This document shows, piece by piece, positions 1 to 9,706 of a stretch of DNA of 64,000 nt. The number at the start of each line of letters is the position of its first letter. The stretch's first letter is position 1. The stretch is from Bacillus tequilensis KCTC 13622 (GTDB taxonomy: Bacteria; Bacillota; Bacilli; Bacillales; Bacillaceae): the NCBI RefSeq assembly GCF_000507145.1, contig NZ_AYTO01000007.1:62001-126000 (forward strand), written 5' to 3'. The notes below the pieces were generated by a model, which was not told where the DNA came from, did no database searches, and was given only the letters and a program-made list of their open reading frames with translations. The translations under genes and the position numbers were made by a program.

Positions 1-389
1 AAGGACGCTCTTGATTGATCCGAGGAGGTCTTTTTGAGCACGACAGCCTGCTGATAGGTTTCTAAATGAGAAGACAGTTCTTCAAGCTGTGTTTTCAGCT
101 TGGCCGCGTCTTGATTGAGAAAAGAAAGAGAAATCATCGCGATATTCGAGTTCATTTTGCTGTAGGAAGAAAGATTTTCCTTCTTAATAGAAGGTGCTTC
201 TTTTTTCCACTTTGCTTTGAAGGTTTCAAACGTTTGTTGTGCCGAGTCCATATCTCCATCTTTTACGGATTTGATCATTTGCTTGTTTAATTGAACCAGC
301 GCATCGACCGGATCGTCTTCCGCATGCGCCGCAGAACCGAAAACCATCAACAAGGTGAATAAAATAAGTGCCAGCCCCCGAGTCATCAT
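1..389 (-). CDS. efeU: EfeU/YwbL ferrous iron permease, N-terminal part (runs off the window)
   Basis: This is the 5' end of an open frame that continues past base 1. The visible ~129 codons encode a signal-peptide-like N-terminus (hydrophobic core ALILFTLLMVFGSAAHA, then acidic EDD) followed by a charged, helical extracytoplasmic segment. The FTR1 permease part would lie outside. Bacillus YwbL carries such an extension before its FTR1 domain, and in 168 the ywbLMN iron-uptake genes lie next to thiE, which fits. Two ATG codons are adjacent (389 and 386) behind AGAGGAGGAAC; 386 gives better spacing. A Fur box lies just upstream. The assignment rests on context plus this N-terminus because no permease motif is visible. 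Confidence 0.72.
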   Translation of the reverse strand, partial: MMTRGLALILFTLLMVFGSAAHAEDDPVDALVQLNKQMIKSVKDGDMDSAQQTFETFKAKWKKEAPSIKKENLSSYSKMNSNIAMISLSFLNQDAAKLKTQLEELSSHLETYQQAVVLKKTSSDQSRAS

Positions 390-403
390 GTTCCTCCTCT
401 AAC

Positions 404-418
404 TGAAAATGATTATCA
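404..418. promoter_or_regulatory. Fur box upstream of efeU
   Basis: TGAAAATGATTATCA matches the 7-1-7 Bacillus Fur repeat TGATAATNATTATCA at 14 of 15 positions and sits about 15 bases upstream of the efeU start. A second overlapping arm pair (ATGATTAT ... ATAATCAT) extends to about 434, so two Fur dimers could bind. This implies iron repression, as known for the B. subtilis ywbLMN operon. Confidence 0.8.
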
Positions 419-493
419 TTATATATCATAATCATAGCCAGTTCCTGTTCTTTGTCAATTAAAATTTGAAAATTAAAAACCTTGATGCCACAG

Positions 494-526
494 CAAAAAG
501 GCCGCCCTTTACAGGACAGCCTTTTG
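494..526 (-). terminator. Rho-independent terminator after thiE
   Basis: On the minus strand an 11-bp stem (AAAGGCTGTCC / GGGCGGCCTTT, with three G-U pairs) is followed by a T run, 16 bases past the thiE stop. It ends the ywbI-thiM-thiE transcript. Confidence 0.8.
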
Positions 527-541
527 AAAGAAGAGGAACGT

Positions 542-2025
<1,484 letters not shown>

Positions 2026-2032
2026 GTTCGCA

Positions 2033-2941
2033 TCATCCTTTTTTACTATCTTTTTTCGGGTCCCATAAATACGATTTCGTATGTTCGAGCCAAGCTCTGG
2101 CCGCAAAGGGCAAGTAGCGGTCTTTTCTCCAAATAATGGCGAGGTGCCAAGGGATGACCGGATCGACAAGCGGAATGACTTTCACTTTTTCCGGGTCAAG
2201 TCCGCGGCATATCCGTTCCGGCAAAAGCCCGATTCCAAGGTTGGCCGACACCATCTCACTGATAAAATCCCATTGGGAGGTTTCGTAAATGATATGAGGC
2301 CGGAATCCAGCCTTGATACATTCCGTCATAATTCGATTGTGCAGGACAAAATCCTCCCTGAAGAAAATAAAAGGCTCATCCTTCAACTCAAGCAGCCTGC
2401 ACTCTTTTTCGTCTGCCAGCCGGTGGGAAGGGTGAACGACAAGCATCAGGGTTTCTTTTACAATTGTAAAAGAATGAAACATATCTTCATTTGCGGGAAG
2501 AACGACAACACCGATATCAAGAGAGCCGTCCCCGACACCTTCTTGGACTTTTATAGAACCGTCTTCGACAAGCTGAAAGGTGATATTCGGATAATTTTCA
2601 CGGAAATTTCCGAGCACTCGCGGGAAAAATCCCGATCCAATCATCGGAGGCAGTCCGATCCTCACGTGCCCTTTCTTGACCTCCATAATATCATTTAATT
2701 CTGACGTCAGGTTTTGAAATGATTTAATAATTTCCTGCGCCTGCACATACATGCTCTGGCCGGCGTCAGTCAATTCCACCCGCCTGCCGTTTCGGTAAAA
2801 CAGTTCGATGCCGAGCTCCTCTTCTAAGTTCTTGATCATTTTTGATATCGTCGGCTGAGAAACATAAAGGGATTGGGAAGCCTTCGTAAAGCTTTTTAAT
2901 CGGGCGACTTCCAGAAAATATGTTAAATGGCGGATATCCAT
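2033..2941 (-). CDS. ywbI: LysR-family regulator YwbI (CidR-like)
   Basis: This is a typical 302-residue LysR regulator. It has an N-terminal winged helix-turn-helix ([31 protein letters not shown], about residues 3-33) and a periplasmic-binding-protein-like effector domain from about residue 90. The start at MDIRHLTYF fits the family. It is divergent from ywbH-ywbG, and LysR regulators usually act on the divergent target; YwbI is known as the activator of that holin/antiholin-like pair. Its own transcript continues into thiM and thiE. The effector cannot be read from the sequence. Confidence 0.93.
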   Translation of the reverse strand: MDIRHLTYFLEVARLKSFTKASQSLYVSQPTISKMIKNLEEELGIELFYRNGRRVELTDAGQSMYVQAQEIIKSFQNLTSELNDIMEVKKGHVRIGLPPMIGSGFFPRVLGNFRENYPNITFQLVEDGSIKVQEGVGDGSLDIGVVVLPANEDMFHSFTIVKETLMLVVHPSHRLADEKECRLLELKDEPFIFFREDFVLHNRIMTECIKAGFRPHIIYETSQWDFISEMVSANLGIGLLPERICRGLDPEKVKVIPLVDPVIPWHLAIIWRKDRYLPFAARAWLEHTKSYLWDPKKDSKKG

Positions 2942-2955
2942 GTGCTTCACCCTTT

Positions 2956-3005
2956 CTATAGACAAAAGGAATACTTATTATTCTTTATATATATTTTACC
3001 TATAG
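2956..3005. promoter_or_regulatory. Putative YwbI (LysR) operator region
   Basis: In the ywbI-ywbH divergent gap, CTATAG occurs at 2956-2961 and again at 3000-3005. Between them lies an imperfect inverted repeat, GGAATA-cttat-TATTC (about 2967-2985), with the T-N11-A spacing typical of LysR sites. The position upstream of the ywbH promoter fits activator binding. The assignment is inferred from pattern and position only. Confidence 0.45.
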
Positions 3006-3023
3006 CGCTAGCTTATGTACAAT
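2995..3023 (+). promoter_or_regulatory. Sigma-A promoter of ywbH-ywbG
   Basis: The -35 TTTACC (2995-3000) and -10 TACAAT (3018-3023) are separated by 17 bases. Transcription would begin near 3030, about 17 bases before the ywbH start. The weak -35 box fits an activator-dependent promoter. Confidence 0.6.
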
Positions 3024-3046
3024 AAGAATATAAGGGAGGCATCAAT

Positions 3047-3433
3047 ATGAAAAAACTGTTGCTAACCGTTATTCAAATCGCTCTGTTATTTATATTTGCT
3101 CGGCTGATTAATTGGGTGACAGCCCTTCTTCATATAAATATTCCCGGCAGTATAATCGGGATTGTGATTCTTTTCACATTATTACACTTTAAGATTATCA
3201 AGCTTGAATGGATAGAGCTTGGCGCGGCGTGGCTTCTCGGGGAGCTGCTTTTATTTTTTATCCCGTCTGCCGTCGGAGTGATTGAATACGGAGACATTAT
3301 GTCGAAATTCGGTGTCAGCATTCTGCTTGTTGTCATCATCAGCACGTTTGTCGTGATGGTGTCTACAGGAACGCTTACACAAATCATTGCAAAAAGAAAG
3401 GAGAAAAAGCATACGTGTTCATCGGAATTGTAA
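3047..3433 (+). CDS. ywbH: LrgA/CidA-family holin-like membrane protein YwbH
   Basis: This 128-residue hydrophobic protein has four predicted membrane helices and a basic C-terminal tail (AKRKEKKHT), as in the CidA/LrgA family. The SIIGIVILFTLLHFKII segment and the GxxLLxFFIPSAVGVI helix are family hallmarks. It is proposed to act with the LrgB-like partner in programmed lysis, overflow metabolism or export of small organic acids. A GGGAGG site precedes the ATG. Its end overlaps the ywbG start by 19 bases, which indicates coupled translation. Confidence 0.93.
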   Translation: MKKLLLTVIQIALLFIFARLINWVTALLHINIPGSIIGIVILFTLLHFKIIKLEWIELGAAWLLGELLLFFIPSAVGVIEYGDIMSKFGVSILLVVIISTFVVMVSTGTLTQIIAKRKEKKHTCSSEL

Positions 3434-4092
3434 GTTTGTTTTTAACGGTTTTGGTGTATTTAGGAGCAAAAAAGGTATATCAACGCTTTCCGCGTGTCTA
3501 TACGTCGCCGCTATTGGTGACGCCCGCTGTGTTAGTCGGTCTGCTGCTGCTGGTGAATGTACCGTACGAGTCCTATAACCTCGGCGGCGGATTTCTGACC
3601 GATATGCTTCAGCCGGCCACCGTGGCATTCGCGATCCCACTATATAAATATTTCCCTGTTTTAAAGAAATACGCAGTGGAAATTATTTTGAACGTGGCCG
3701 TCGGTTCGTGCATCGCGATTATTTCAACCGCTCTTATTGCGAAATGGCTTCACCTCGGCACAGGCTTAATTGACAGCCTCGTCCCCAGATCAGTGACAAC
3801 GCCGATCGCCATGAACGTATCTGAAATGATCGGGGGCATGCCTGCCGTCACTGCCGTGTTTGTGATTTTAACCGCGTTGCTCGGCACAGTGATCGGCCCG
3901 ATGGTCATCCGATACTTCCGCATCGATAACGAAATCGCGCGGGGCGTGCTGCTTGGCACAAGCGCACACGGAGCCGGGACGTCTAAAGCATTTGAGCTCA
4001 GCTCTGTGTCCGGCACGATTTCCAGTGTGTCGATGATCTTAGCTGCAATCATGACGCTTTGCGCGGCGCCGTTTTTACTTTCATTTATGTAA
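3415..4092 (+). CDS. ywbG: LrgB/CidB-family membrane protein YwbG
   Basis: This 225-residue polytopic membrane protein belongs to the LrgB/CidB family, the partner of the LrgA-like YwbH. Family landmarks are PLYKYFPVLKK, the PRSVTTPIAMNVSEMIGG loop and GTSAHGAGTSKAFE near the C-terminus. It starts with GTG at 3415, inside the ywbH end and preceded by AAAGGAG. It probably works with YwbH under YwbI control; the exact cargo of such pairs is still debated. Confidence 0.94.
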   Translation: MFIGIVSLFLTVLVYLGAKKVYQRFPRVYTSPLLVTPAVLVGLLLLVNVPYESYNLGGGFLTDMLQPATVAFAIPLYKYFPVLKKYAVEIILNVAVGSCIAIISTALIAKWLHLGTGLIDSLVPRSVTTPIAMNVSEMIGGMPAVTAVFVILTALLGTVIGPMVIRYFRIDNEIARGVLLGTSAHGAGTSKAFELSSVSGTISSVSMILAAIMTLCAAPFLLSFM

Positions 4093-4122
4093 AAAACTGT
4101 CCTCTCGAGGGCAGTTTTTTTT
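4092..4122 (+). terminator. Terminator after ywbG
   Basis: The stem AAAACTG(T)CC / GGGCAGTTTT is followed by a run of eight T. It begins directly at the ywbG stop codon. Confidence 0.85.
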
Positions 4123-4195
4123 ATGTGTTCCTCCTTATTGAAAAGCTGGAGAATTCCAATATAATGTATTTGTGGATACCAAAGGAGGCACCCCC

Positions 4196-5398
4196 ATGCA
4201 CAACTTGCAGGTGAGACGGCATTATGCCGCGTTAAAAGGGTTTTATTTGTTTGCTTTTCTCGGCACGGGCAGCATCATCCCCTTACTCAGTATGTTTTTA
4301 ACGAAAGAACAGCATTTAAGCGGATCACAGGTAGGCTTGATCATGTCACTCGGCCCGATTGTGATGATTTTCTTTCAGCCGTTTTGGGGCATGCTGAGCG
4401 ACTATACGCAAAAAACGAAAAGCCTGCTGGCGGTTTGCACCTCAATCACAGGTATCATTGGATTAGGCTATATTGCATTTGACGGCTTTCCTCTGTTTAT
4501 TTTGATTGCGGCCTGTTTTGCAGCCTTTCAAAGTACGATTATCCCATTATCGGACAGCATTTCATTAAGGTACACACTAGAAACAAACGGCAACTACGGC
4601 GGAATTCGCCTGTTTGGTTCTCTCGGCTTCGGTGTCGCGGTGTTTGTTATGGGACAGGCAACGAATCAGCTGTATCCCATTCATGTGATCTTTATCTTCG
4701 GCTGTATCTTTCTGTGCATTGCCGCCATATTGGCTTCTCAAATGCCGGGCCAGCAGAAAGTGAAAACAAAGGTCAATATCCGCAAAGGATTCCGAGAGCT
4801 TATCAGCAACAAAACGTTCCTCATCTTTATGATCATCACCTTTACGACATTTGCTCCAAACTTAGCGAACAATACGTATTTCAGTCTTTTTCTGGACAAA
4901 AGCGGCGCATCGCTTTCCGCCATCGGCATTTTATTTTTCATCGGCGTCATTTCAGAAATTCCATTTATGAGATTCGCCCAAACATTTATAAATAAAATGG
5001 GGCTGCTCAACGTCATTATGCTGTCAGGCGGGGTTTCATTATTCAGGTGGGCGCTCTATTTCACAGCGCCTTCATTATGGATCATTTATACGACGGTCTT
5101 TCTACAAGGAGTGGCCATCGGTTTATTTATCCCCGCGGCGCTCCAATACGTGAAAAAGATTACGCCGAGCCACATTGAAGCGACGGCGCTGACCATGTAC
5201 GCCGCTATCGGCAATGGATTCGGCAACTGGTTCTGCACATTTGCAGGCGGGTACATTTTTGACTACGTCTCGATTTTCGCAGTCTACTTGCTGTTTGGCG
5301 TTTTGAGCATCGCAGGCTTTGGGCTGACATTATATTTAATGAAGGCGGAAAAAAATAAACATACACTTCATCAGACGGCTGTTACTTTTAAACCATAA
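4196..5398 (+). CDS. ywbF: MFS transporter YwbF
   Basis: This 400-residue protein has about twelve membrane helices and belongs to the MFS_1-like group (nucleoside or phenylpropionate permease type). The cytoplasmic loop GMLSDYTQKTKS after helix 2 is the MFS motif A equivalent, and RLFGSLGFGVAV marks helix 5. The start at 4196 (MHNLQVRRHY) follows AAAGGAGGCACCCCC; the upstream in-frame ATG lacks a site. The substrate is unknown. It stands between terminators, with ywbE following 34 bases later, so the two may share a transcript. Confidence 0.9.
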   Translation: MHNLQVRRHYAALKGFYLFAFLGTGSIIPLLSMFLTKEQHLSGSQVGLIMSLGPIVMIFFQPFWGMLSDYTQKTKSLLAVCTSITGIIGLGYIAFDGFPLFILIAACFAAFQSTIIPLSDSISLRYTLETNGNYGGIRLFGSLGFGVAVFVMGQATNQLYPIHVIFIFGCIFLCIAAILASQMPGQQKVKTKVNIRKGFRELISNKTFLIFMIITFTTFAPNLANNTYFSLFLDKSGASLSAIGILFFIGVISEIPFMRFAQTFINKMGLLNVIMLSGGVSLFRWALYFTAPSLWIIYTTVFLQGVAIGLFIPAALQYVKKITPSHIEATALTMYAAIGNGFGNWFCTFAGGYIFDYVSIFAVYLLFGVLSIAGFGLTLYLMKAEKNKHTLHQTAVTFKP

Positions 5399-5432
5399 TG
5401 ACTATAATGAACAAAAAGAAAGGATGAGCGCG

Positions 5433-5630
5433 ATGAACGGGCAAGAGAGAAACAGCATTTCGAAAGGGTTACAGGTGGATATTGTATTGAAAGAGGATCA
5501 AAAAACAGGAAAACTGACACGAGGGACAGTGAAGGATATTTTGACGAAGTCAAGCTTTCATCCGCACGGCATTAAAGTGCGGCTTGAAGATGGGCGCATC
5601 GGCCGCGTCCAGCAGATCATTTCTACATAA
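5433..5630 (+). CDS. ywbE: YwbE family protein (DUF2196)
   Basis: This is a 65-residue conserved small protein, predicted to be an all-beta, KOW-like fold from the pattern QVDIVLKEDQKTGKLTRGTVKDILT ... VRLEDGRIGRV. Such folds often bind RNA or ribosomes, but no function is established. I chose ATG 5433 because the upstream ATG at 5424 directly abuts the AAAGG ribosome site, whereas 5433 is well spaced. It lies just after ywbF and ends at a shared terminator. Confidence 0.85.
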   Translation: MNGQERNSISKGLQVDIVLKEDQKTGKLTRGTVKDILTKSSFHPHGIKVRLEDGRIGRVQQIIST

Positions 5631-5662
5631 AAAAAGCTGCTCCTGAACAGGGCAGCTTTTTG
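5629..5662. terminator. Bidirectional terminator between ywbE and ywbD
   Basis: The stem AAAAAGCTGC ... GCAGCTTTTT, with an inner CCTG/CAGG pairing, has A and T runs on both sides. It can end the converging ywbE and ywbD transcripts. Confidence 0.85.
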
Positions 5663-5664
5663 CT

Positions 5665-6852
5665 TTATTTTTTCTTAAGAAAAACCACTTTTAGGTAGTT
5701 GCCCTCAGGAAACGCCGAAATCGTTTTGAAATCCTCCGGCAGTGTAAATTCCTCAATGATGGTGTAGCGTTCATTTGTTTCTTTAAAGGCGGCATCGATG
5801 AAACCTTTAAATTTCTTCATCCCGAAGGCGCTGCTGTTTGTGGAAGCAACGATGATGCCTTTGTCAGCTGTAATAGCGATCGTTTCCTTCAGCAGGTTTT
5901 TATAATCCTTGGCCGCGCTGAAGGTGCGTTTTTTTGTACGCGCAAACGAAGGCGGGTCGAGAATAATCAGATCAAAGCGCAGATCTTTTTTCGCCGCGTA
6001 CGAAAAATAGTTAAACACGTCCATCACTTTAATGTCGTGTGCCTCATAGTCCAGCTTGTTCACGCTGAATTGCTCGATCGTTTTGGCCAGGCTCCGATTT
6101 GCCACGTCGACGCTTGTTGTTTTCTCCGCTCCGCCAAGCGCCGCTGCCACGGAGAATGCACCCGTATAAGAAAACGTGTTTAACACTGTTTTCCTTTTTG
6201 CATACCGGTCTCTGATCGCCTTGCGCACATGTCTCTGATCCAAAAAGATGCCCGTCATGGCGCCTTCATTCAAATCGACCGCGTATTGAATGCCGTTTTC
6301 CTGAATGATGATTGGGAACTCGCCTCTTTCCCCCTTGACGAAGTCATCATCTTCGACGTATTGTCCGGCCGTGTCGAAGCGTTTCTTCTCGTAAATCGCT
6401 TTATAATCAAGGTCCAGCTCATCCAAAGCGGAAACCAGCATGTCTTTAAAGGTGTAAATGCCTTTGCTGTACCATTGAACCAGCAGGTAACCGTCATAAT
6501 AGTCGATCGTGACGCCGCCAATGCCGTCGCCCTCACCATTGAACATACGGAAAGCCGTTGTATCTTGAGCTGCGAAAAGTTTGGCGCGCGCTTGAACCGC
6601 TTTTGTTAGTTTACTGAGAAAAAACACTTGGTCAATCTGTTCTTGTTTATTGCGGGTAAGCGTCCAGCCGACCCCTTTGTTTTGCAGACCATAATAGCCC
6701 CGCGCGAGAAACTCGCCGCTCTCTGACACGATATCCACGAGGTCTCCTTCTTTTACGTGCCCCGCACTCCCTGCGAGAGCTTCCTTATCGATAAGCGGAT
6801 AGCCTTTTTTGATTTTTGCAGCATGTGCGTTCTTTAAGGTGAGTAGCTTCAT
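5665..6852 (-). CDS. ywbD: SAM-dependent 23S rRNA methyltransferase YwbD (RlmQ; RlmI-like)
   Basis: This 395-residue protein has the RlmI/YccW layout: an N-terminal PUA domain (about 1-75), a middle EEHEE-like domain, and a C-terminal Rossmann methyltransferase. The latter shows the SAM-binding VLNTFSYTGAFSVAAALGGA motif and the catalytic LIILDPPSFARTKK motif. I recall that the Bacillus protein has been assigned as RlmQ, making m7G in 23S rRNA; that rests on memory, not on this sequence. The start at MKLLTLKN fits the PUA start and has an AGAGGACG-type site. It is divergent from ywbC. Confidence 0.9.
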   Translation of the reverse strand: MKLLTLKNAHAAKIKKGYPLIDKEALAGSAGHVKEGDLVDIVSESGEFLARGYYGLQNKGVGWTLTRNKQEQIDQVFFLSKLTKAVQARAKLFAAQDTTAFRMFNGEGDGIGGVTIDYYDGYLLVQWYSKGIYTFKDMLVSALDELDLDYKAIYEKKRFDTAGQYVEDDDFVKGERGEFPIIIQENGIQYAVDLNEGAMTGIFLDQRHVRKAIRDRYAKRKTVLNTFSYTGAFSVAAALGGAEKTTSVDVANRSLAKTIEQFSVNKLDYEAHDIKVMDVFNYFSYAAKKDLRFDLIILDPPSFARTKKRTFSAAKDYKNLLKETIAITADKGIIVASTNSSAFGMKKFKGFIDAAFKETNERYTIIEEFTLPEDFKTISAFPEGNYLKVVFLKKK

Positions 6853-6974
6853 ATCTATTCGTCCTCTTTCTGTTTGCTTTCCCTTATCGTACCACAAAAC
6901 GCCAAGATGTCTGCATTGACAGAAAGGAAAGGTTTTTCTACGATAGACAAATAACAATTACGAGGAGGATCAGC

Positions 6975-7355
6975 ATGGCAAAACGAATTGATCATACAGG
7001 CATTATGGTAAGGGATATCAACGCGTCCATCACATTTTATGAAGAGGTTCTCGGCATGAAATTGAAGGATCGCATCACACACACGAATGGCGTGATTGAG
7101 CTTGCTTTTCTCGGCTTTGAAGATGGCCCGGAAACAGAAATCGAACTGATTCAAGGCTACAGCAGCGAGCTGCCTGTCGAAGGAAAAGTGCACCACATTG
7201 CCCTGCTGACGGATGACATCGCGGCTGAATATACAAAAGCGGAAAGAATGAACGCGAAATTTATCGACGAAGAGATCACGACACTTCCAAACGGATACCG
7301 TTATTTTTATATCGAAGGTCCTGACGGTGAGTGGATTGAGTTCTTCCAGCGTTAA
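6975..7355 (+). CDS. ywbC: VOC (glyoxalase/dioxygenase-like) family protein YwbC
   Basis: This 126-residue single-domain vicinal-oxygen-chelate protein has two beta-alpha-beta-beta-beta units. Candidate metal ligands are the His in IDHTGIMV (residue 6-7 region), Glu in the TEIELIQ strand, His in VHHIALLT and Glu in YIEGPDGEWIEF, the glyoxalase I pattern. The reaction cannot be told from sequence; lactoylglutathione-lyase-like or bacillithiol-related roles are guesses. A strong GAGGAGG site precedes the ATG. Confidence 0.88.
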   Translation: MAKRIDHTGIMVRDINASITFYEEVLGMKLKDRITHTNGVIELAFLGFEDGPETEIELIQGYSSELPVEGKVHHIALLTDDIAAEYTKAERMNAKFIDEEITTLPNGYRYFYIEGPDGEWIEFFQR

Positions 7356-7358
7356 AAG

Positions 7359-7392
7359 CAAAGAACGTACATGTTGAGATGTACGTTCTTTG
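7359..7392. terminator. Terminator between ywbC and ywbB
   Basis: A 12-bp perfect stem, CAAAGAACGTAC / GTACGTTCTTTG, has a 10-base loop. It lies between two converging genes. T-rich sequence is modest on both sides, so it is probably bidirectional. Confidence 0.75.
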
Positions 7393-7393
7393 T

Positions 7394-8071
7394 TTATGTA
7401 TACCAACTGATATGCGTGGACTCATCGCAAATCATGGCCTCCCAGTCCATAAGCCGAACCCATTCATTGATGCTTTCATCTTTGGCTAAAAATACATTAA
7501 TGAATGAATCGTATACACTCATAAACACAAAGTCCATTTTGTCATCCATCAAAATGAGCTCTGCGGCGGCATCATCAAGGACCGTACGCAAGTTAGCCTC
7601 TGTTATATCCAGAAAGCCGCTGTTTTCCACAATTGGTTCTGCGTAATAAAACCGATTGGATCCGTTCGCACCTAATACCTTTACCAAACTGGGAATATGA
7701 AAAGGAGAAATATGATCCTCACTGGGATAAAAGAGATCTCCTTTTATATTTACATGTAAAAGATCCGCTAAATCCTCTCTCGCGCACTCATCCCTTAAGG
7801 CGCCTATTGACGTCATTAAAGCAAGCGCCAGCTCAGCATGTGTTTTAAAGCCGCAAGAGGACATAACCTTCTTCCAGGAAACAGCCTTGCCTTTTCCTCT
7901 GATGTCATCATCGTTTGGGTAAATATGCTCGTAATCATTTTTTCTCTTTGCCTTTTCCCATCCTTCAGGCATTTGGATAAAAGGAGAAAATATAATAGCA
8001 GCTGATGAGTATTCAACTGGTACTTGTTGTAAGATTGGTGATTCGTCATCTAACCATATGTATTCTAGCAT
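7394..8071 (-). CDS. ywbB: Conserved hypothetical protein YwbB (DUF2711)
   Basis: This is a 225-residue soluble protein without signal peptide or membrane helix. It is rich in Asp and Glu and has Trp-containing motifs (IWLDDESP, MPEGWEKAKR, VRLMDWEAMI). It matches the length and character of B. subtilis YwbB, a DUF2711 protein of unknown function. I chose ATG 8071 because AAAGGGGGTGCGC precedes it directly; the longer frame from 8098 lacks a site. No catalytic motif is recognisable. It is transcribed toward ywbC and away from the PTS gene. Confidence 0.82.
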   Translation of the reverse strand: MLEYIWLDDESPILQQVPVEYSSAAIIFSPFIQMPEGWEKAKRKNDYEHIYPNDDDIRGKGKAVSWKKVMSSCGFKTHAELALALMTSIGALRDECAREDLADLLHVNIKGDLFYPSEDHISPFHIPSLVKVLGANGSNRFYYAEPIVENSGFLDITEANLRTVLDDAAAELILMDDKMDFVFMSVYDSFINVFLAKDESINEWVRLMDWEAMICDESTHISWYT

Positions 8072-8116
8072 GCGCACCCCCTTTACATATTCTAACATCT
8101 TTCGGTTAAAAGAAGG

Positions 8117-8142
8117 TAATCAGCCCTATGACAGGCTGATTA
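8117..8142 (-). terminator. Terminator after ywbA
   Basis: The stem TAATCAGCC / GGCTGATTA lies 5 bases past the ywbA stop and is followed on the minus strand by a moderate T-rich tract (CTTCTTTT). Confidence 0.65.
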
Positions 8143-8146
8143 TCTA

Positions 8147-9481
8147 TTACAATCCATTTTTATCTCCGGCTTCAACCGCACTCTCTTCCTTCCATTTTTG
8201 ATGATCCCATATTCTGAAAAACGGATAGTAGATAGTGCAGGTGATCAGCAGATTCACCAGCTGCATAACGGCGCCCGACACCTTTCCGCCTGTTGCCAGG
8301 TAGCCTGATATGAGCGGCGGCATCGTCCATGGCACGGCGATTCCGGCCGGCCTCGCCACCAGTCCGGTGCTCATACCGATATAAGTCGCGGTAATTGTGA
8401 GGAGGGGCGCGATGATGAATGGGACGATGAGCAGCGGGTTCATGACAATCGGCATGCCGAAAATAATCGGCTCGTTGATATTAAATAGCGCGGGGCCAAT
8501 CCCCAATCGGCCAAGCTGTTTCATTTGTTTGCTACGGGACCGCACAAGCATCGTCAGGACAAGCGCCAGCGTCGCTCCGCTTCCGCCGACATTGATCCAA
8601 ATTTGAAAAAACTGAGTCGTAAAAATACTCGGCAGCGCCTCGCCTGCCTGAAACGCGAGACGGTTGGCATCCATCGCACCGTACCAAATCGGCGACATAA
8701 TGCCGCCAATGATGGAAGCCCCGTGAATCCCGCACGCCCAAAGCAGCATCTGCACGAATTCAGCGATCAGACTTCCGCCGAGACTGCCGCCAAGAATGGA
8801 AAGCGGTGTGCCCAGCAGGTCTCCTACGACATTGTGCAGGCTCTGAAAAGGCGTCATTTCAATCAGAAGACGCGCCAGCCACACGAGAAACACAATGATA
8901 AAGCCGGGTATCAGCGCGACAAAGGATTTGCTTACCGCCGGCGGCACGCCGTCTGGCATTTTGAAAACGATGTTTTTTTGAATAATGTACCGATATATTT
9001 CAGTTGAAAACAAGGCGATCAGCATGGCGACAAATAAACCCTTGCTGCCAAGCAATGTAATCGGGATTCCGCCTCCAACCATGATGGATTCCGTCGAGCC
9101 ATCCGGCGTAAACGGCACCTCAAACGGCGTTGCCAATAAAAATGCGGCAATGGATATCGCCCCGGCCGAAAGGGCATCGACACTATAGCTTTCTGCCAGC
9201 CGGTAGGCAATTCCAAAAGCGGCGATCATGGCCATAATATCAAACGAAGCATTAACAGGATATCCGAGCTTAACTGCCCACTCTTTCCCAAACACACTCG
9301 TCATGAAATCAGCATAACCGGGAATCGGCAGGCTCGTTAAAATCAAAAAGACAGACCCGATAATAATCAGCGGCATGGTCAGGATAATTCCGTCACGCAA
9401 TGCGCTGAGATGCCGCTGTCCGGCAATTTTCCCAGCGACAGGCATTATTTTTTCTTCCATCACCCGAGTGAACGCGCTCAT
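8147..9481 (-). CDS. ywbA: PTS EIIC component, cellobiose/oligo-beta-glucoside type
   Basis: YwbA is a 444-residue membrane-embedded EIIC of the lactose/cellobiose family. It is closely similar along its whole length to LicC elsewhere in this window; both share AGxIAGQRHL-ALRDGIILTMPLIIIGS at the N-terminus, the ILGGSLGGSL loop, NINEPIIFGMPIVMNP and SGYLATGGKVSGAVMQ. No EIIA, EIIB, regulator or hydrolase gene is beside it, so it must borrow EIIB and EIIA (perhaps LicB and LicA) or be silent. A consensus cre site upstream predicts CcpA control. The start MSAFTRVMEEK has a GGGGGC-type site. Confidence 0.93.
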   Translation of the reverse strand: MSAFTRVMEEKIMPVAGKIAGQRHLSALRDGIILTMPLIIIGSVFLILTSLPIPGYADFMTSVFGKEWAVKLGYPVNASFDIMAMIAAFGIAYRLAESYSVDALSAGAISIAAFLLATPFEVPFTPDGSTESIMVGGGIPITLLGSKGLFVAMLIALFSTEIYRYIIQKNIVFKMPDGVPPAVSKSFVALIPGFIIVFLVWLARLLIEMTPFQSLHNVVGDLLGTPLSILGGSLGGSLIAEFVQMLLWACGIHGASIIGGIMSPIWYGAMDANRLAFQAGEALPSIFTTQFFQIWINVGGSGATLALVLTMLVRSRSKQMKQLGRLGIGPALFNINEPIIFGMPIVMNPLLIVPFIIAPLLTITATYIGMSTGLVARPAGIAVPWTMPPLISGYLATGGKVSGAVMQLVNLLITCTIYYPFFRIWDHQKWKEESAVEAGDKNGL

Positions 9482-9545
9482 CTGAAAAGCCCCCTTTTCT
9501 CATTGCTTTGTGAACAACCTCCGCAATGTTTTCTTTATCTTATTT

Positions 9546-9559
9546 TGAAAACGCTTACA
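9546..9559. promoter_or_regulatory. cre (CcpA) site upstream of ywbA
   Basis: TGAAAACGCTTACA fits the consensus TGWAARCGYTWNCW at every position. It lies 65 bases upstream of the ywbA start and implies glucose repression of this PTS gene. Confidence 0.8.
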
Positions 9560-9648
9560 AATTCATCTGGAAAATTTCCTCTTCCTGCGGAAAAAATCTG
9601 CATGCTGCCAGCTCAATCTTGTTCATAAAAAAATTTTCGCCTTACTAT

Positions 9649-9673
9649 TAAACTCTGTTTTTTCTCCGATATA
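9649..9673 (+). promoter_or_regulatory. Sigma-D-like promoter of epr
   Basis: TAAA (9649-9652) and CCGATATA (9666-9673) resemble the sigma-D boxes TAAA and GCCGATAT. The spacing is about 12 rather than 15 bases and the first G is missing, so the match is imperfect. epr is known to be sigma-D dependent in B. subtilis, which supports the call. Confidence 0.5.
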
Positions 9674-9706
9674 TATATCAAACATCATAGAAAAAGGAGA
9701 TTCATC

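Noticed and set aside
2942..3046. TPP riboswitch before the thiamine genes
   Set aside because: I looked for the CTGAGA and ACCTGA-type thi-box pieces upstream of ywbI and between ywbI, thiM and thiE and found none.
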